64,000 bases of DNA from an uncultured Pelagibacteraceae bacterium (GTDB lineage: Bacteria > Pseudomonadota > Alphaproteobacteria > Pelagibacterales > Pelagibacteraceae). The stretch spans positions 85,856-149,855 of the forward strand of contig CACOWO010000001.1 in assembly GCA_902630925.1 (NCBI GenBank), read 5' to 3'. Below the pieces are notes generated by a model. It had not been told where the DNA came from. It saw nothing but the letters and a program-made list of their open reading frames with translations, and searched no databases. Shown piece after piece: positions 29,509-39,105 of the stretch (the stretch's first letter is position 1; every line of letters begins with the position of its first letter). Position numbers and translations under genes: made by a program.

Positions 29509-32254
29509 AAATATTCCTAGGAATAAAAAAAATATATCCATTTCTGGCATTTCCGCTAGTAGCAAGCAAATTAAAAAAGGTTATATATTTTTTGCTATTA
29601 AGGGAAATAAATTTAATGGCGAGAAATATATTGAAGAAGCAATAAGTAAGGGTGCTGTAGTAATAATTTGTTCCAAAAAATTTAAAAAAAATATAAAAAA
29701 AAAGAGTATTTATATAATTAAAACAAATAATGTAAGAGAGTCTTTAAGCAAAATAGCCTCAAAATATTATAGGCTTAAACCCAAGAATATTTTTGCTGTG
29801 ACAGGAACCAATGGGAAAACATCAGTCGCAGATTTGTTTTTTCAAATATTAAGAATTAATAAAATACCTGTCGCAACTATCGGCACTTTAGGGGTCAAAT
29901 ACAATAAAAAAATTTTAAAAACAAATCTTACGTCTCCTGACACGATAACTCTACATAAGACTTTAGAAAAATTAAAAAAAAAGAGAATAGATAACGTGAT
30001 TATAGAAGCTTCAAGTCACGGGTTAGAGCAAAGAAGGTTACATCATCTTAATTTAAAAGCTGGAATTTTTACAAATTTCAGCCAAGATCATTTAGATTTT
30101 CACAAAACAATGGATAGGTACTTAAATGCTAAATTATTATTGTTTAAAGAAATTTTAAGAAATCGATCTTTTGTAATAACTGATAAAGAAATCTATCCAT
30201 TTGCAAAAATAAAAAAAATATCAATAAGAAGAAATTTTAAAGTCAAAGATATCACTGAAGATATTAGTCACATTAAAAATTTTTACTCATCATCAATGAA
30301 AGATTTTCAAGTTAAAAATTTAGCTATGGCGATTAAAGTAGCTGAGTTATGTGGATTAAAAAAAAATAGTATATACAGCTCAATCAAAAAGTTGAAAGGC
30401 GTTAATGGCAGGCTTGAATTAGTAAAAATATTTCCAAATAATATCCGTGTTTTTATTGATTATGCCCACACACCTGATGCACTATCCAAAGCATTAAATG
30501 CTCTTAAAAAAGATTACGGTAATAATATTTCTTGTGTTTTCGGATGTGGAGGCGAAAGAGATTTTAAAAAAAGACCACTAATGGCTCTAATAGCTAATAA
30601 AAATTGTAAAAAAGTTTATATTACGGATGATAATCCAAGAAATGAGAGTCCAAATAAAATCAGAAATGAACTTTTAAAATATATTTCACAAAATAAAAAA
30701 TTTAATTTTGGAGAAAGAGCTTTAGCAATTAAAAAAGCAATTCAAAATGCTGACCCCCAAGAAGTAATATTAATTGCAGGTAAAGGACATGAAGAACAAC
30801 AAATATATAAAAATAAAACATTAAAAATTTCCGATAAACAAATAATACAAAAAATTAAAATTAAAAGAAAAACTTTAGATTTAAGGTCACAAAACTATTT
30901 GCTAAATAGACAAATATTTAAGAAGGTTTTAGGAAATTCACTAAATATATCTTTTAATGGCATTTCCATAGATACAAGAAGTATAAAAAAAAATAACTTA
31001 TTTTTAGCAATTAAGGGACAAAAAAGAGATGGAAATAATTATATTAAAGAAGCAATCCAAAAAGGAGCTGGATGTGTCTTAACTTCTTTAAAAAAAATTT
31101 CTAAAAACAAAAAAATTATTAAAATTCAAAATCCTATGATATTTTTAAATGAATTTGCAAAATATAAAAGATACTACTCATCTACTAAAATAATCGCAGT
31201 AACGGGGAGCGCTGGCAAAACATCGTTAAAAAATTTGATCAGTGATTTATTACAAAATTTTGGTAATACCTATTCCTCTCCAAAATCTTTTAATAACCAT
31301 CTTGGAGTTCCAATAAGTTTATCTAATTTAAGTGTAAATAATAAATTTGGCGTTTTTGAAGTTGGAATGAGCAAAAAGGGAGAGATAAGAAGACTTTCAA
31401 AATTAATTAAACCATTTATTGGAGTTATAACAAATATTGGTGAGGCTCACTTAGAAAACTTTAAAAGTATTAAAGGGATAGCTGAAGCTAAGTCAGAAAT
31501 TATAGAAAATATTGAAGCAGATGGTACAATCATTTTAAATAGGGACGATAAATTTTTTAATTTTCTTTTAAAAAAAGCCAAGTTATTTAAACTGAAAATT
31601 GTTACATTTGGCAAACATAAAAGTTCAGATATTTGTTTGAAAAGTATTTCAAAGAAAAGAGATAATTTAAAGATATTTTTAAAAACAAATAATCAAACTT
31701 TAAATTTAAAGATAGGAGATTTAAATATTTACAATGTACTTGCCTCTATAGCAGTTTTAAAAGAACTAAATATTATAATTTCTAATATTAATCAAAAATA
31801 CAAAAATCTTGAGTCATCTGATGGTAGAGGGAAAAAGTACTCGATTTCGAGATACAAGAAAAGATTTAAACTTATTGATGAAAGTTATAATGCTAATCCG
31901 TCATCAGTCAAATATGCCATAAGCAAACTTAGCTCCATTCATAAAAAAAATTTTAAAAAATATTTAATTCTTGGCGATATGCTTGAATTGGGTTCAAAAT
32001 CTCAAAAATATCACGAAGAACTTTCTGAAGTTATTAACAATTCAGACATTGATAAAGTATTCATTAAAGGAAAAAAAACTATTTTCACTTATAAATATCT
32101 CAATAAAGAAAAAAGAGGAAATATTTTGCAAAATGAAGAAGATATAGATTTGAGTTTGAGTAAAATAATTTCTAACAATGATTATTTAATGATCAAGGGT
32201 TCAAATGCTACTGGATTGCATAATTTTAGCAAGAAAATGATAAGAGGGCTATAA
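29468..32254 (+). CDS. murEF: Fused MurE-MurF ligase
   Basis: One 928-residue reading frame holds two consecutive Mur ligases. The first half is MurE: ATP site AVTGTNGKTSVADLFF (about 110-125), tail domain with DNPRNESPNK, the motif that marks meso-diaminopimelate addition. After a linker at about 465-480 the second half restarts with an N-terminal Mur domain (ISFNGISIDTRSIKKNNLFLA) and ATP site AVTGSAGKTSLKNL; it is MurF, which adds D-Ala-D-Ala (ILGDMLELG, DESYNANPSS). No stop or start separates them. An alternative ATG lies six codons downstream at 29486. Confidence 0.94.
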   Translation: MNLQNRMLLKNLIKNIPRNKKNISISGISASSKQIKKGYIFFAIKGNKFNGEKYIEEAISKGAVVIICSKKFKKNIKKKSIYIIKTNNVRESLSKIASKYYRLKPKNIFAVTGTNGKTSVADLFFQILRINKIPVATIGTLGVKYNKKILKTNLTSPDTITLHKTLEKLKKKRIDNVIIEASSHGLEQRRLHHLNLKAGIFTNFSQDHLDFHKTMDRYLNAKLLLFKEILRNRSFVITDKEIYPFAKIKKISIRRNFKVKDITEDISHIKNFYSSSMKDFQVKNLAMAIKVAELCGLKKNSIYSSIKKLKGVNGRLELVKIFPNNIRVFIDYAHTPDALSKALNALKKDYGNNISCVFGCGGERDFKKRPLMALIANKNCKKVYITDDNPRNESPNKIRNELLKYISQNKKFNFGERALAIKKAIQNADPQEVILIAGKGHEEQQIYKNKTLKISDKQIIQKIKIKRKTLDLRSQNYLLNRQIFKKVLGNSLNISFNGISIDTRSIKKNNLFLAIKGQKRDGNNYIKEAIQKGAGCVLTSLKKISKNKKIIKIQNPMIFLNEFAKYKRYYSSTKIIAVTGSAGKTSLKNLISDLLQNFGNTYSSPKSFNNHLGVPISLSNLSVNNKFGVFEVGMSKKGEIRRLSKLIKPFIGVITNIGEAHLENFKSIKGIAEAKSEIIENIEADGTIILNRDDKFFNFLLKKAKLFKLKIVTFGKHKSSDICLKSISKKRDNLKIFLKTNNQTLNLKIGDLNIYNVLASIAVLKELNIIISNINQKYKNLESSDGRGKKYSISRYKKRFKLIDESYNANPSSVKYAISKLSSIHKKNFKKYLILGDMLELGSKSQKYHEELSEVINNSDIDKVFIKGKKTIFTYKYLNKEKRGNILQNEEDIDLSLSKIISNNDYLMIKGSNATGLHNFSKKMIRGL

Positions 32255-33340
32255 GTGCTATTTAATTTATTAACTTCATTAATAGATCAATATTCGTTTT
32301 TAAATGTATTTAAATATTTAACATTTAGAACAGGTTTATCAGTTGTAACCTCTTTAATAGTAGTTTTTATCATTGGCGGCCCGCTTATTAAATTGTTTTC
32401 AGAAAAAATGATTACGGGACCTATAAGACAAGATGGTCCAATAGATCATATAATTAAAAAATCCGGTACTCCTACTATGGGAGGGGTAATTATAATTATT
32501 GGGATTATATCGAGTACAATTCTGTGGGCTGATTTAAAAAATATTTATGTTTGGACATTAATTTTTGTTTCTATTTCACTTGGAGCATTAGGCTTACTCG
32601 ATGATATTTTGAAAATTAAATTTAAAAATTCTAGAGGTTTAAAGTCAAAATATAAATTTCTTGGGCAAATTATAATAAGTACGATCGCTTTGTTAATTTT
32701 GATGAAATTTTCTGACCACAATTATCTGTTCAATCTTTACTTTCCCTTTTTTAAAAATTTAATTTTAGATATGGGTTTATTTTTTTTACCGTTCGGTTTA
32801 TTTGTAATTATCGGAGCCTCAAATGCTGTGAACCTTACAGATGGTTTAGATGGTTTGGCAACAGTTCCTGTAATGCTTGTAGCGTTTTCCTTTACCTTAA
32901 TCGCATATGTTGTTGGAAACACAATTTTTTCAGAGTATCTTCAAATACAATATATCCCAGATGTAGGGGAATTATCAATTTTTTGTGGATCCATTGTCGG
33001 AGCATGTCTAGGTTTTCTTTGGTATAATGCTCCACCAGCAAAAATTTTTATGGGAGACACTGGATCACTTTCACTGGGAGGATCTTTAGCCGCTATAGCA
33101 ATTATAGTAAAACATGAAATTGTCTTAGCAATTATTGGAGGTCTATTTGTTTTAGAAACAGTCTCGGTTATTATTCAAGTGGCCTCATATAAACTCACTG
33201 GTAAAAGAATTTTCAAAATGGCGCCAATACATCATCATTTTGAAAAGAAGGGTTGGGCGGAGTCAACAATAGTAATTCGTTTTTGGATAATTGCCATTAT
33301 TTTAGCTCTTATTGGATTAGCAACATTAAAATTAAGGTAA
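32255..33340 (+). CDS. mraY: Phospho-N-acetylmuramoyl-pentapeptide-transferase
   Basis: MraY transfers phospho-MurNAc-pentapeptide to undecaprenyl phosphate, forming lipid I at the inner membrane. The 361-residue protein has about ten hydrophobic helices and the catalytic motifs GTPTMGGVIII, LLDDILKI (aspartate pair), ASNAVNLTDGLDGLA, and MGDTGSLSLGG with APIHHHFEKKGWAE. The start is a GTG immediately after the murE/murF stop codon. All essential residues appear present. Confidence 0.97.
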   Translation: MLFNLLTSLIDQYSFLNVFKYLTFRTGLSVVTSLIVVFIIGGPLIKLFSEKMITGPIRQDGPIDHIIKKSGTPTMGGVIIIIGIISSTILWADLKNIYVWTLIFVSISLGALGLLDDILKIKFKNSRGLKSKYKFLGQIIISTIALLILMKFSDHNYLFNLYFPFFKNLILDMGLFFLPFGLFVIIGASNAVNLTDGLDGLATVPVMLVAFSFTLIAYVVGNTIFSEYLQIQYIPDVGELSIFCGSIVGACLGFLWYNAPPAKIFMGDTGSLSLGGSLAAIAIIVKHEIVLAIIGGLFVLETVSVIIQVASYKLTGKRIFKMAPIHHHFEKKGWAESTIVIRFWIIAIILALIGLATLKLR

Positions 33341-33343
33341 AAG

Positions 33344-34621
33344 ATGACACAAGTTCTAAAATTTAAAGAACTATCATTCCTTATTTATGGATTAGGGCTG
33401 TCTGGCCAGTCAGTGATTAAATTTTTTAAAAAAAAAAAAATTAAAAATTTTAAAGTTTGGGACGATAAAAAAAGAAATTTATATAAAAATTTAAGAGCTA
33501 AGAATTTAAAACAAGCTTTAAAAGAGGCTAATTATATCGTTTTAGCACCTGGAATAACATTAAAAAAAAATAAATATCTTAAAGGTTACCAAAGAAAAAT
33601 TATTACAGATATTGATTTATATTATTTATTCTACCCAAAAACAAAAAGTATAGTTGTTACCGGTACGAATGGTAAATCAACAACGTGCAAATTGATAGAA
33701 CATCTGCTGAAAAAAAATAATTTTAACTCTGTTGTGGGTGGAAATATCGGTGCGCCAGTTTTAGGTTTGAAAACACAGAAGAAAAAATTTATAATTATTG
33801 AGGCCTCTTCGTTTCAACTTTCTCATTCAAAATTTATTAGTCCCGATTTTGCGTTTTTTTTAAATTTTTCTAATGACCATTTAGATTGGCACGGAAATTT
33901 AAAAAACTATTTTAATTCTAAATTTAAAATTTTTAGATTACAAAACAAAAGTCAATTCGCATTAGTGAATAAAAAATTTAAAAAACATTACCGTATTAAA
34001 AAATTTTTTGGAAAACTGATTATCCCTAAAATAAATAATTATAAAGAGATCAAGTCTGAAATAAAAAATGACTATGTCATCTCAGATATAAACGATGAAA
34101 ATATGAGCTTTGTTTATGCTTTTTCAAAATTATTAAAAATCAGAAAAAAATCATTTATTCGTGCTATGAAGTCATTTAAAGGCTTACCTCATCGTTTTGA
34201 AATTTTTTTGAAAAGAAAAAATATTACATTTATCAATGATTCAAAAGCAACCTCATTTAGAGCTACTCAAGTAGCTTTGAACAGTCTCAAAAATATTTAT
34301 TTGATATTGGGAGGACTTCCTAAAAAAAATGATAAAATACATTTAAATAAGTATAAAAGGAATATAAAAAAATGTTATTTAATAGGAAAAAATATTAGTT
34401 TTTTTAAAAATCAAATAAAAAAAAATATAACTTTAATAATATCAAGAAACCTTAAAAATTCAGTAATACAAATTCTAAAAGATCTTCGAGCAGAAAAAGA
34501 CAAAAATAAATATATTTTATTTAGCCCTGCTGCCGCGTCATTTGATCAGTTCAAAAATTTTGAAAATAGAGGAGAAGAATTTAAGAGATTGAGTAGAATT
34601 TATGCCAAAAAGTACATTTAG
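33344..34621 (+). CDS. murD: UDP-N-acetylmuramoyl-L-alanine--D-glutamate ligase
   Basis: Cytoplasmic Mur ligase of 425 residues that adds D-glutamate. The N-terminal Rossmann part begins LIYGLGLSGQSVIKFF, the ATP loop is VVTGTNGKSTTCKLIEHL (about 104-121), followed by SSFQL and the aspartate/histidine block FSNDHLDWHGN, and the C-terminal domain has INDSKATSFRATQVAL and LSPAAASFDQF. The chain is rich in lysine, as in its neighbours. Four bases separate it from mraY and it overlaps ftsW by 20 bases. Confidence 0.96.
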   Translation: MTQVLKFKELSFLIYGLGLSGQSVIKFFKKKKIKNFKVWDDKKRNLYKNLRAKNLKQALKEANYIVLAPGITLKKNKYLKGYQRKIITDIDLYYLFYPKTKSIVVTGTNGKSTTCKLIEHLLKKNNFNSVVGGNIGAPVLGLKTQKKKFIIIEASSFQLSHSKFISPDFAFFLNFSNDHLDWHGNLKNYFNSKFKIFRLQNKSQFALVNKKFKKHYRIKKFFGKLIIPKINNYKEIKSEIKNDYVISDINDENMSFVYAFSKLLKIRKKSFIRAMKSFKGLPHRFEIFLKRKNITFINDSKATSFRATQVALNSLKNIYLILGGLPKKNDKIHLNKYKRNIKKCYLIGKNISFFKNQIKKNITLIISRNLKNSVIQILKDLRAEKDKNKYILFSPAAASFDQFKNFENRGEEFKRLSRIYAKKYI

Positions 34622-35729
34622 TTTTTTATTTATTAATTATTGGAGAAAAATAGATAAAAAAATTTTATTGAGTTTTTTTATATTATTTTTTTTGGGTTTA
34701 TTCTTTTCTTATTCTTCAACATCTTCTTTAGCTGGAGAAAGGCTAAATAAAGTTTATTATTTTTTTTTTATAAAACATCTTATTTACACCCTTTTGGCAA
34801 TCATTATCATGTTAATAATTTCATTTTTGAAAACTGATCTTCTTGTAAAGCTTGTTATTCCACTATTTGTAATTTCATTTATTTTTTTAGCTTTAGTGCC
34901 AATCATAGGAGTAGAAGTTAAAGGAGCAAAAAGATGGATTGATCTTTACTTTTTTCGTTTACAACCCATAGAGATTTTAAAACCATTTTTCATATTGATG
35001 ACAGTAAAAATCCTTACTTTAGAAAAACTTAAAAATTCTCAGATTAAATATATTTTTAGTTTTATTCTATTGGGTTCTGTACTAATTCTTTTAATTGACC
35101 AACCAGACTTGGGGCAATCAATCTTATTAACCGGCAGTTGGGTGGCAACAGTTTTTATTTCTGGTGTAAGTCTAATGTATATTTTCGTCTTTTTTTTAAT
35201 TTTTTTGATATCATTAAGTTCTTTGTTGTACATATTCCCAGAAAAATTTGGATATATTACAAATCGTCTAATTGCATTTTTCGACTCAAGTTATGGAGAT
35301 AAGTTTCAATCATCGTCAGCTTTAGATGCGATTAAATTAGGAGGGCTAACCGGCCAAGGCATGGGCGAAGGTATATTGAAAGAGAGTGTTCCCGAAGCTC
35401 ACACTGATTACGTTATAGCAGTTATATCAGAAGAATATGGATCTATAGCTTCAATATTAATACTTTCTATTTTTTTATATATTTCATTCAGAATTATTAA
35501 AAATTGTTTTAATCAAGACAATCAATATTTGAAAATATCTTTAAGTGGATTAGCAACACTATTATTATTTCAAGCATTTATTCATGCTGGCGTTAATACT
35601 AGTTTATTGCCCACAACTGGTATGACATTACCCTTCCTAAGCTATGGAGGCTCATCCTTAATAGGAAGCGCAATTTTAGCTGGGTTAGTTTTAAATTACA
35701 CTAAAAATAAAGTTTATTTGTATGACTAA
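34602..35729 (+). CDS. ftsW: Septal peptidoglycan glycosyltransferase FtsW
   Basis: SEDS-family polymerase of 375 residues with about ten membrane helices; it polymerises lipid II at the septum together with FtsI. SEDS blocks seen are GAKRWIDLYFFRLQPIEILKP, DQPDLGQSILL, the extracellular-loop region GLTGQGMGEGILKESVPEAHTDYVIAVISEEYG with the catalytic aspartate, and TTGMTLPFLSYGGSSLIG. The position between murD and murG identifies it as FtsW and not RodA. Confidence 0.95.
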   Translation: MPKSTFSFLFINYWRKIDKKILLSFFILFFLGLFFSYSSTSSLAGERLNKVYYFFFIKHLIYTLLAIIIMLIISFLKTDLLVKLVIPLFVISFIFLALVPIIGVEVKGAKRWIDLYFFRLQPIEILKPFFILMTVKILTLEKLKNSQIKYIFSFILLGSVLILLIDQPDLGQSILLTGSWVATVFISGVSLMYIFVFFLIFLISLSSLLYIFPEKFGYITNRLIAFFDSSYGDKFQSSSALDAIKLGGLTGQGMGEGILKESVPEAHTDYVIAVISEEYGSIASILILSIFLYISFRIIKNCFNQDNQYLKISLSGLATLLLFQAFIHAGVNTSLLPTTGMTLPFLSYGGSSLIGSAILAGLVLNYTKNKVYLYD

Positions 35730-36813
35730 AAAAATATTAATTGCTACAGGTGGAACCGGAGGGCACGTTATTCCAGCATATAGTCTTGCAAATTATTTGA
35801 TGAGAAATAAATATGATATTAATGTAACGATTGATAAAAGAGGTATCAAATATTTAAAAGGGCATAAACGTATTAATTTTACTACTATCGAGTCATCTCC
35901 TTTTATAAAAAAAAGTTTCTTAAGGGGTGCCATATCTCTTTTTATAATTTTATATTCCATATTAAAATCTCTTTTATTTTTATTATTTAATCGGCCATCT
36001 ATAGTAATTGGAATGGGGGGTTATTCATCTTTTCCTATATGTATCGCGGCTGCTATATTAAATATTGAACTGGTGATTTATGAAAGTAATCTGATTATAG
36101 GAAAAGCAAACAAATACTTATTACCCTTTGTTAAAAAAATTTTTGTTTCTTTTAAAGAACTCGAGGGTATCCCAAAAAAATATAGTAATAAAGTTTATGT
36201 TATAGGCAACATTGTTAGAGAGGAGGTTTTAAATTTTAATAACATTAAAGATAATTTCATAAATTTTGATAACATTAGAATTTTAGTCTTAGGAGGAAGT
36301 CAGGCTGCAAAAATTTTTGCCACAGAATTGCCCAAGGTTTTCGATAAATTTAAATACTCAAAAAATTCAATAAAAATTTTTCAACAATGTCAAATAGACC
36401 AAAATGATCAACTTTCAGGTTTATATAAAAAATCTCAGCTAGACCATGAAATATTCAATTTTACTGACAAAATTATTAATTATTACTTAAAATCAAATCT
36501 TGTGATTACACGCTCGGGAGCATCAGTATTAGGAGAACTAGTAAACATTAAAATTCCTTTTATCACGATACCATTACCCACTTCAGCTGATAATCATCAA
36601 TATAAAAATGCTGAGTTTTATCAGAAAAAAGGTTATGGATATTTGTTAGAGGAAAAAGATATAAAAGATAAATTGTTTGATCTTATTAATTCAATTTTTA
36701 AAGATAAAAAAAATATTGAAAAAATTTTTTCTAATCAAACTCAATATACGGACAAAGATGTTTTTAAAAACATTAAAATACATATAGAAAATATTATTAA
36801 TGAAAAAAATTAA
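35722..36813 (+). CDS. murG: UDP-N-acetylglucosamine--N-acetylmuramyl-(pentapeptide) pyrophosphoryl-undecaprenol N-acetylglucosamine transferase
   Basis: GT-B glycosyltransferase of 363 residues that converts lipid I to lipid II on the inner face of the membrane. The glycine-rich N-terminal loop is IATGGTGGHVIPAYSLA, the second loop is GMGGYSSFP, the C-terminal domain starts ILVLGGSQAAKIFA and the donor site is TRSGASVLGELVNIKIPFITIPLP with the following DNHQYKNAEF. It overlaps ftsW by 8 and murC by 14 bases. Confidence 0.96.
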   Translation: MTKKILIATGGTGGHVIPAYSLANYLMRNKYDINVTIDKRGIKYLKGHKRINFTTIESSPFIKKSFLRGAISLFIILYSILKSLLFLLFNRPSIVIGMGGYSSFPICIAAAILNIELVIYESNLIIGKANKYLLPFVKKIFVSFKELEGIPKKYSNKVYVIGNIVREEVLNFNNIKDNFINFDNIRILVLGGSQAAKIFATELPKVFDKFKYSKNSIKIFQQCQIDQNDQLSGLYKKSQLDHEIFNFTDKIINYYLKSNLVITRSGASVLGELVNIKIPFITIPLPTSADNHQYKNAEFYQKKGYGYLLEEKDIKDKLFDLINSIFKDKKNIEKIFSNQTQYTDKDVFKNIKIHIENIINEKN

Positions 36814-38197
36814 TTTAGGTCAAAAAGATGTTATCCACTTCGTTGGAATTGGCGGAATTGGGATGAGCGGTCTAGCTCAAATTATGAAAAATATGGGGTT
36901 TAATATTCAAGGAAGTGATCAAACAAAAAACAAAAACTCATCTAGTTGTTTGAAGCTAGGAATAAAAGTTTTCATTGGCCATTCTTCAAGCAATGTAAAA
37001 AAAGCATCAATCTTGGTCAAGTCCACGGCTATAAAAAATAATAATGTTGAATTGCGGTATGCAAGAAAAAATAGAATACCAATTTACTCAAGAGCAGAGG
37101 TTTTAGCAGATGTGGTCTCATTAAAAAAAAATATTATAATAACTGGCTCACATGGAAAAACAACTACTACATCTTTAGTTGCAAAAATTTTATCAGATCA
37201 AAAACTTGATCCTACAATAATTAATGGCGGTGTAATAAATTCTTTTAAAAGTAATGCAAAACTTGGCAAGGGCGAGTGGGCAATATTAGAAGCAGATGAG
37301 TCGGATGGAAGTTTTTTAAAATTGCCAATAAATTATTCAATAATAACAAATATTGATTTTGAGCATCTAGATTATTATAAAAATTATAAAAATCTAGAAC
37401 AGTCTTTTATAGAATTTATAAACAAAACACCTCCAACTGGAAAATCTATAGTCTGTATTGATAGCAGCAATGTAATAAAAGTTTTAAAAAAAATTAAGAA
37501 TAAAAATATTATTACCTATGGAGTAAGCAAAAAGTCCGATTATCAGATAAAAAAAATTAAATATTATTATGATAGCACAACATTTGATTTGATTTTTAAA
37601 GATAAAGAAAAAAAGTTGAAAAAAATTAAAAGTATAAATGTTAAATTATTAGGGAAACACAATGTGCTTAATGCAGCAGCTTCTTTAATTGTGTGCTTAA
37701 ACCTAGGTGCAAATTTAAATCGTGTCAAAAGATCTCTTAAAAATTTTTCAGGGGTACAAAGAAGAATGACTAAAGTTTTTTCAAAAAATAGAAACGATTT
37801 TTATGATGACTACGCACATCATCCTACAGAGATAAGCTCAGTATTAGAAGGCGTACGCAACGTCAATTCTGAACGGAAAATTATAAGTGTTTTTGAACCA
37901 CATAGATACTCTAGAATCATGTCATTGAAAAATGAATTTTCAAAATGTTTCTCAAAATCAACAATGGTAATTATTTGCCCTATTTATGCTGCTGGCGAAA
38001 GAAAGAATTTGAAATTTGATCTTATAAAATTCGCATCATTAATTGCAAAAAATTCAAACACACAGGTTTTAATTGTCAGAAACCAAATAGAGTTAGTAAG
38101 GTATTTTAGAAAAAATTTAATTAGTAATGAGATAATAATTGGAATGGGCGCAGGGTTAATTTCAAAATGGATGATAGAATTAAAAAAAATACTATGA
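36800..38197 (+). CDS. murC: UDP-N-acetylmuramate--L-alanine ligase
   Basis: First amino-acid-adding Mur ligase, 465 residues. The N-terminal domain has VHFVGIGGIGMSGLA in its variant form, the ATP loop is ITGSHGKTTTTSLVAKIL (about 113-130), then EADESDGSF and TNIDFEHLDYY, and the C-terminal YDDYAHHPTEISSVL and FEPHRYSR. It overlaps murG by 14 bases and ends in an ATGA junction with murB. Confidence 0.96.
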   Translation: MKKINLGQKDVIHFVGIGGIGMSGLAQIMKNMGFNIQGSDQTKNKNSSSCLKLGIKVFIGHSSSNVKKASILVKSTAIKNNNVELRYARKNRIPIYSRAEVLADVVSLKKNIIITGSHGKTTTTSLVAKILSDQKLDPTIINGGVINSFKSNAKLGKGEWAILEADESDGSFLKLPINYSIITNIDFEHLDYYKNYKNLEQSFIEFINKTPPTGKSIVCIDSSNVIKVLKKIKNKNIITYGVSKKSDYQIKKIKYYYDSTTFDLIFKDKEKKLKKIKSINVKLLGKHNVLNAAASLIVCLNLGANLNRVKRSLKNFSGVQRRMTKVFSKNRNDFYDDYAHHPTEISSVLEGVRNVNSERKIISVFEPHRYSRIMSLKNEFSKCFSKSTMVIICPIYAAGERKNLKFDLIKFASLIAKNSNTQVLIVRNQIELVRYFRKNLISNEIIIGMGAGLISKWMIELKKIL

Positions 38198-39105
38198 ATT
38201 TAGATAATAATTTAATGAAGCAATTTGGAGATAATCTGAATAAAAATGTTAATCTTTCAAATTATAGCTGGTTCAATTTAGGTGGAAACGCTGAATATTT
38301 TTTTAAAGCAAAAGACAAAAATCAATTAAAGTTTTTTTTAGAAGAGATAAAAAAAAAGGATGTAGAAACATTAACTTTAGGCGCTGGTTCTAATACATTA
38401 TTTAGAGATAAAGGCGTTAAGGGAGCTGTCATAAAATTAGGTAAAGATTTTAATTTTATTAAAGTTATAGAAAAAAATATTTTAGAGGTTGGAGCAGCAA
38501 CGCTTGATAGAAAAGTAGCTGATTATGCAAAAAATAATAATTTGAAAGGCTTAGAGTTTTTATCTTGTATACCTGGATCAATTGGTGGAGCGATCATAAT
38601 GAATAGTGGATGTTATGGCCGTGATATTTCAAATATTTTATTATCTATAAAGGTTTTAAATAAAACCAACTTAGAAGAAATTGAGATAAAAAAAGAAGAG
38701 ATAGATTTTTATTACAGGGGAACTAATATACCTAATAATTTCATTATCCTGTCTGCAAAATTCGAGGGCACTAAAGGTTTAAAAGACGAGATCGAAAAAA
38801 CACAAATAGATTTTATTGAAAGAAAAAAATTATCCCAACCTAGTCAAATTAAAACTTGTGGAAGTACTTTTAAAAATATCAGTAAGGATAAGAAGGCCTG
38901 GAAACTTATAAAGGACTCTGGTTGTGAAGGTTTTAAAGAGGGTGATGCAACTATTTCTCAAAAACACTGCAATTTTTTTGTAAACAATGGGAATGCAAAA
39001 TCATCTGATATAGAAAATTTAATAAACAGAGTTCAAAAAAGAGTTTTCGAAAAAACTGGAGTGAATCTTGAATTAGAGATCAAAATTATTGGTGAGAAAA
39101 AATAA
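38194..39105 (+). CDS. murB: UDP-N-acetylenolpyruvoylglucosamine reductase
   Basis: FAD enzyme that reduces the enolpyruvyl group to lactyl, completing UDP-MurNAc. Typical blocks are SWFNLGGNAEYFFKA, TLGAGSNTLFRDKGVKGAVIKLG, SCIPGSIGGAIIMNSGCYG, YYRGT (active-site region) and the C-terminal serine-bearing TCGSTFKN with AWKLIKDSG. I chose the ATG at 38194, which forms an ATGA overlap with the murC stop; an in-frame ATG at 38167 would overlap murC by 31 bases and add nine residues. Length from this start is 303 residues. Confidence 0.93.
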   Translation: MNLDNNLMKQFGDNLNKNVNLSNYSWFNLGGNAEYFFKAKDKNQLKFFLEEIKKKDVETLTLGAGSNTLFRDKGVKGAVIKLGKDFNFIKVIEKNILEVGAATLDRKVADYAKNNNLKGLEFLSCIPGSIGGAIIMNSGCYGRDISNILLSIKVLNKTNLEEIEIKKEEIDFYYRGTNIPNNFIILSAKFEGTKGLKDEIEKTQIDFIERKKLSQPSQIKTCGSTFKNISKDKKAWKLIKDSGCEGFKEGDATISQKHCNFFVNNGNAKSSDIENLINRVQKRVFEKTGVNLELEIKIIGEKK

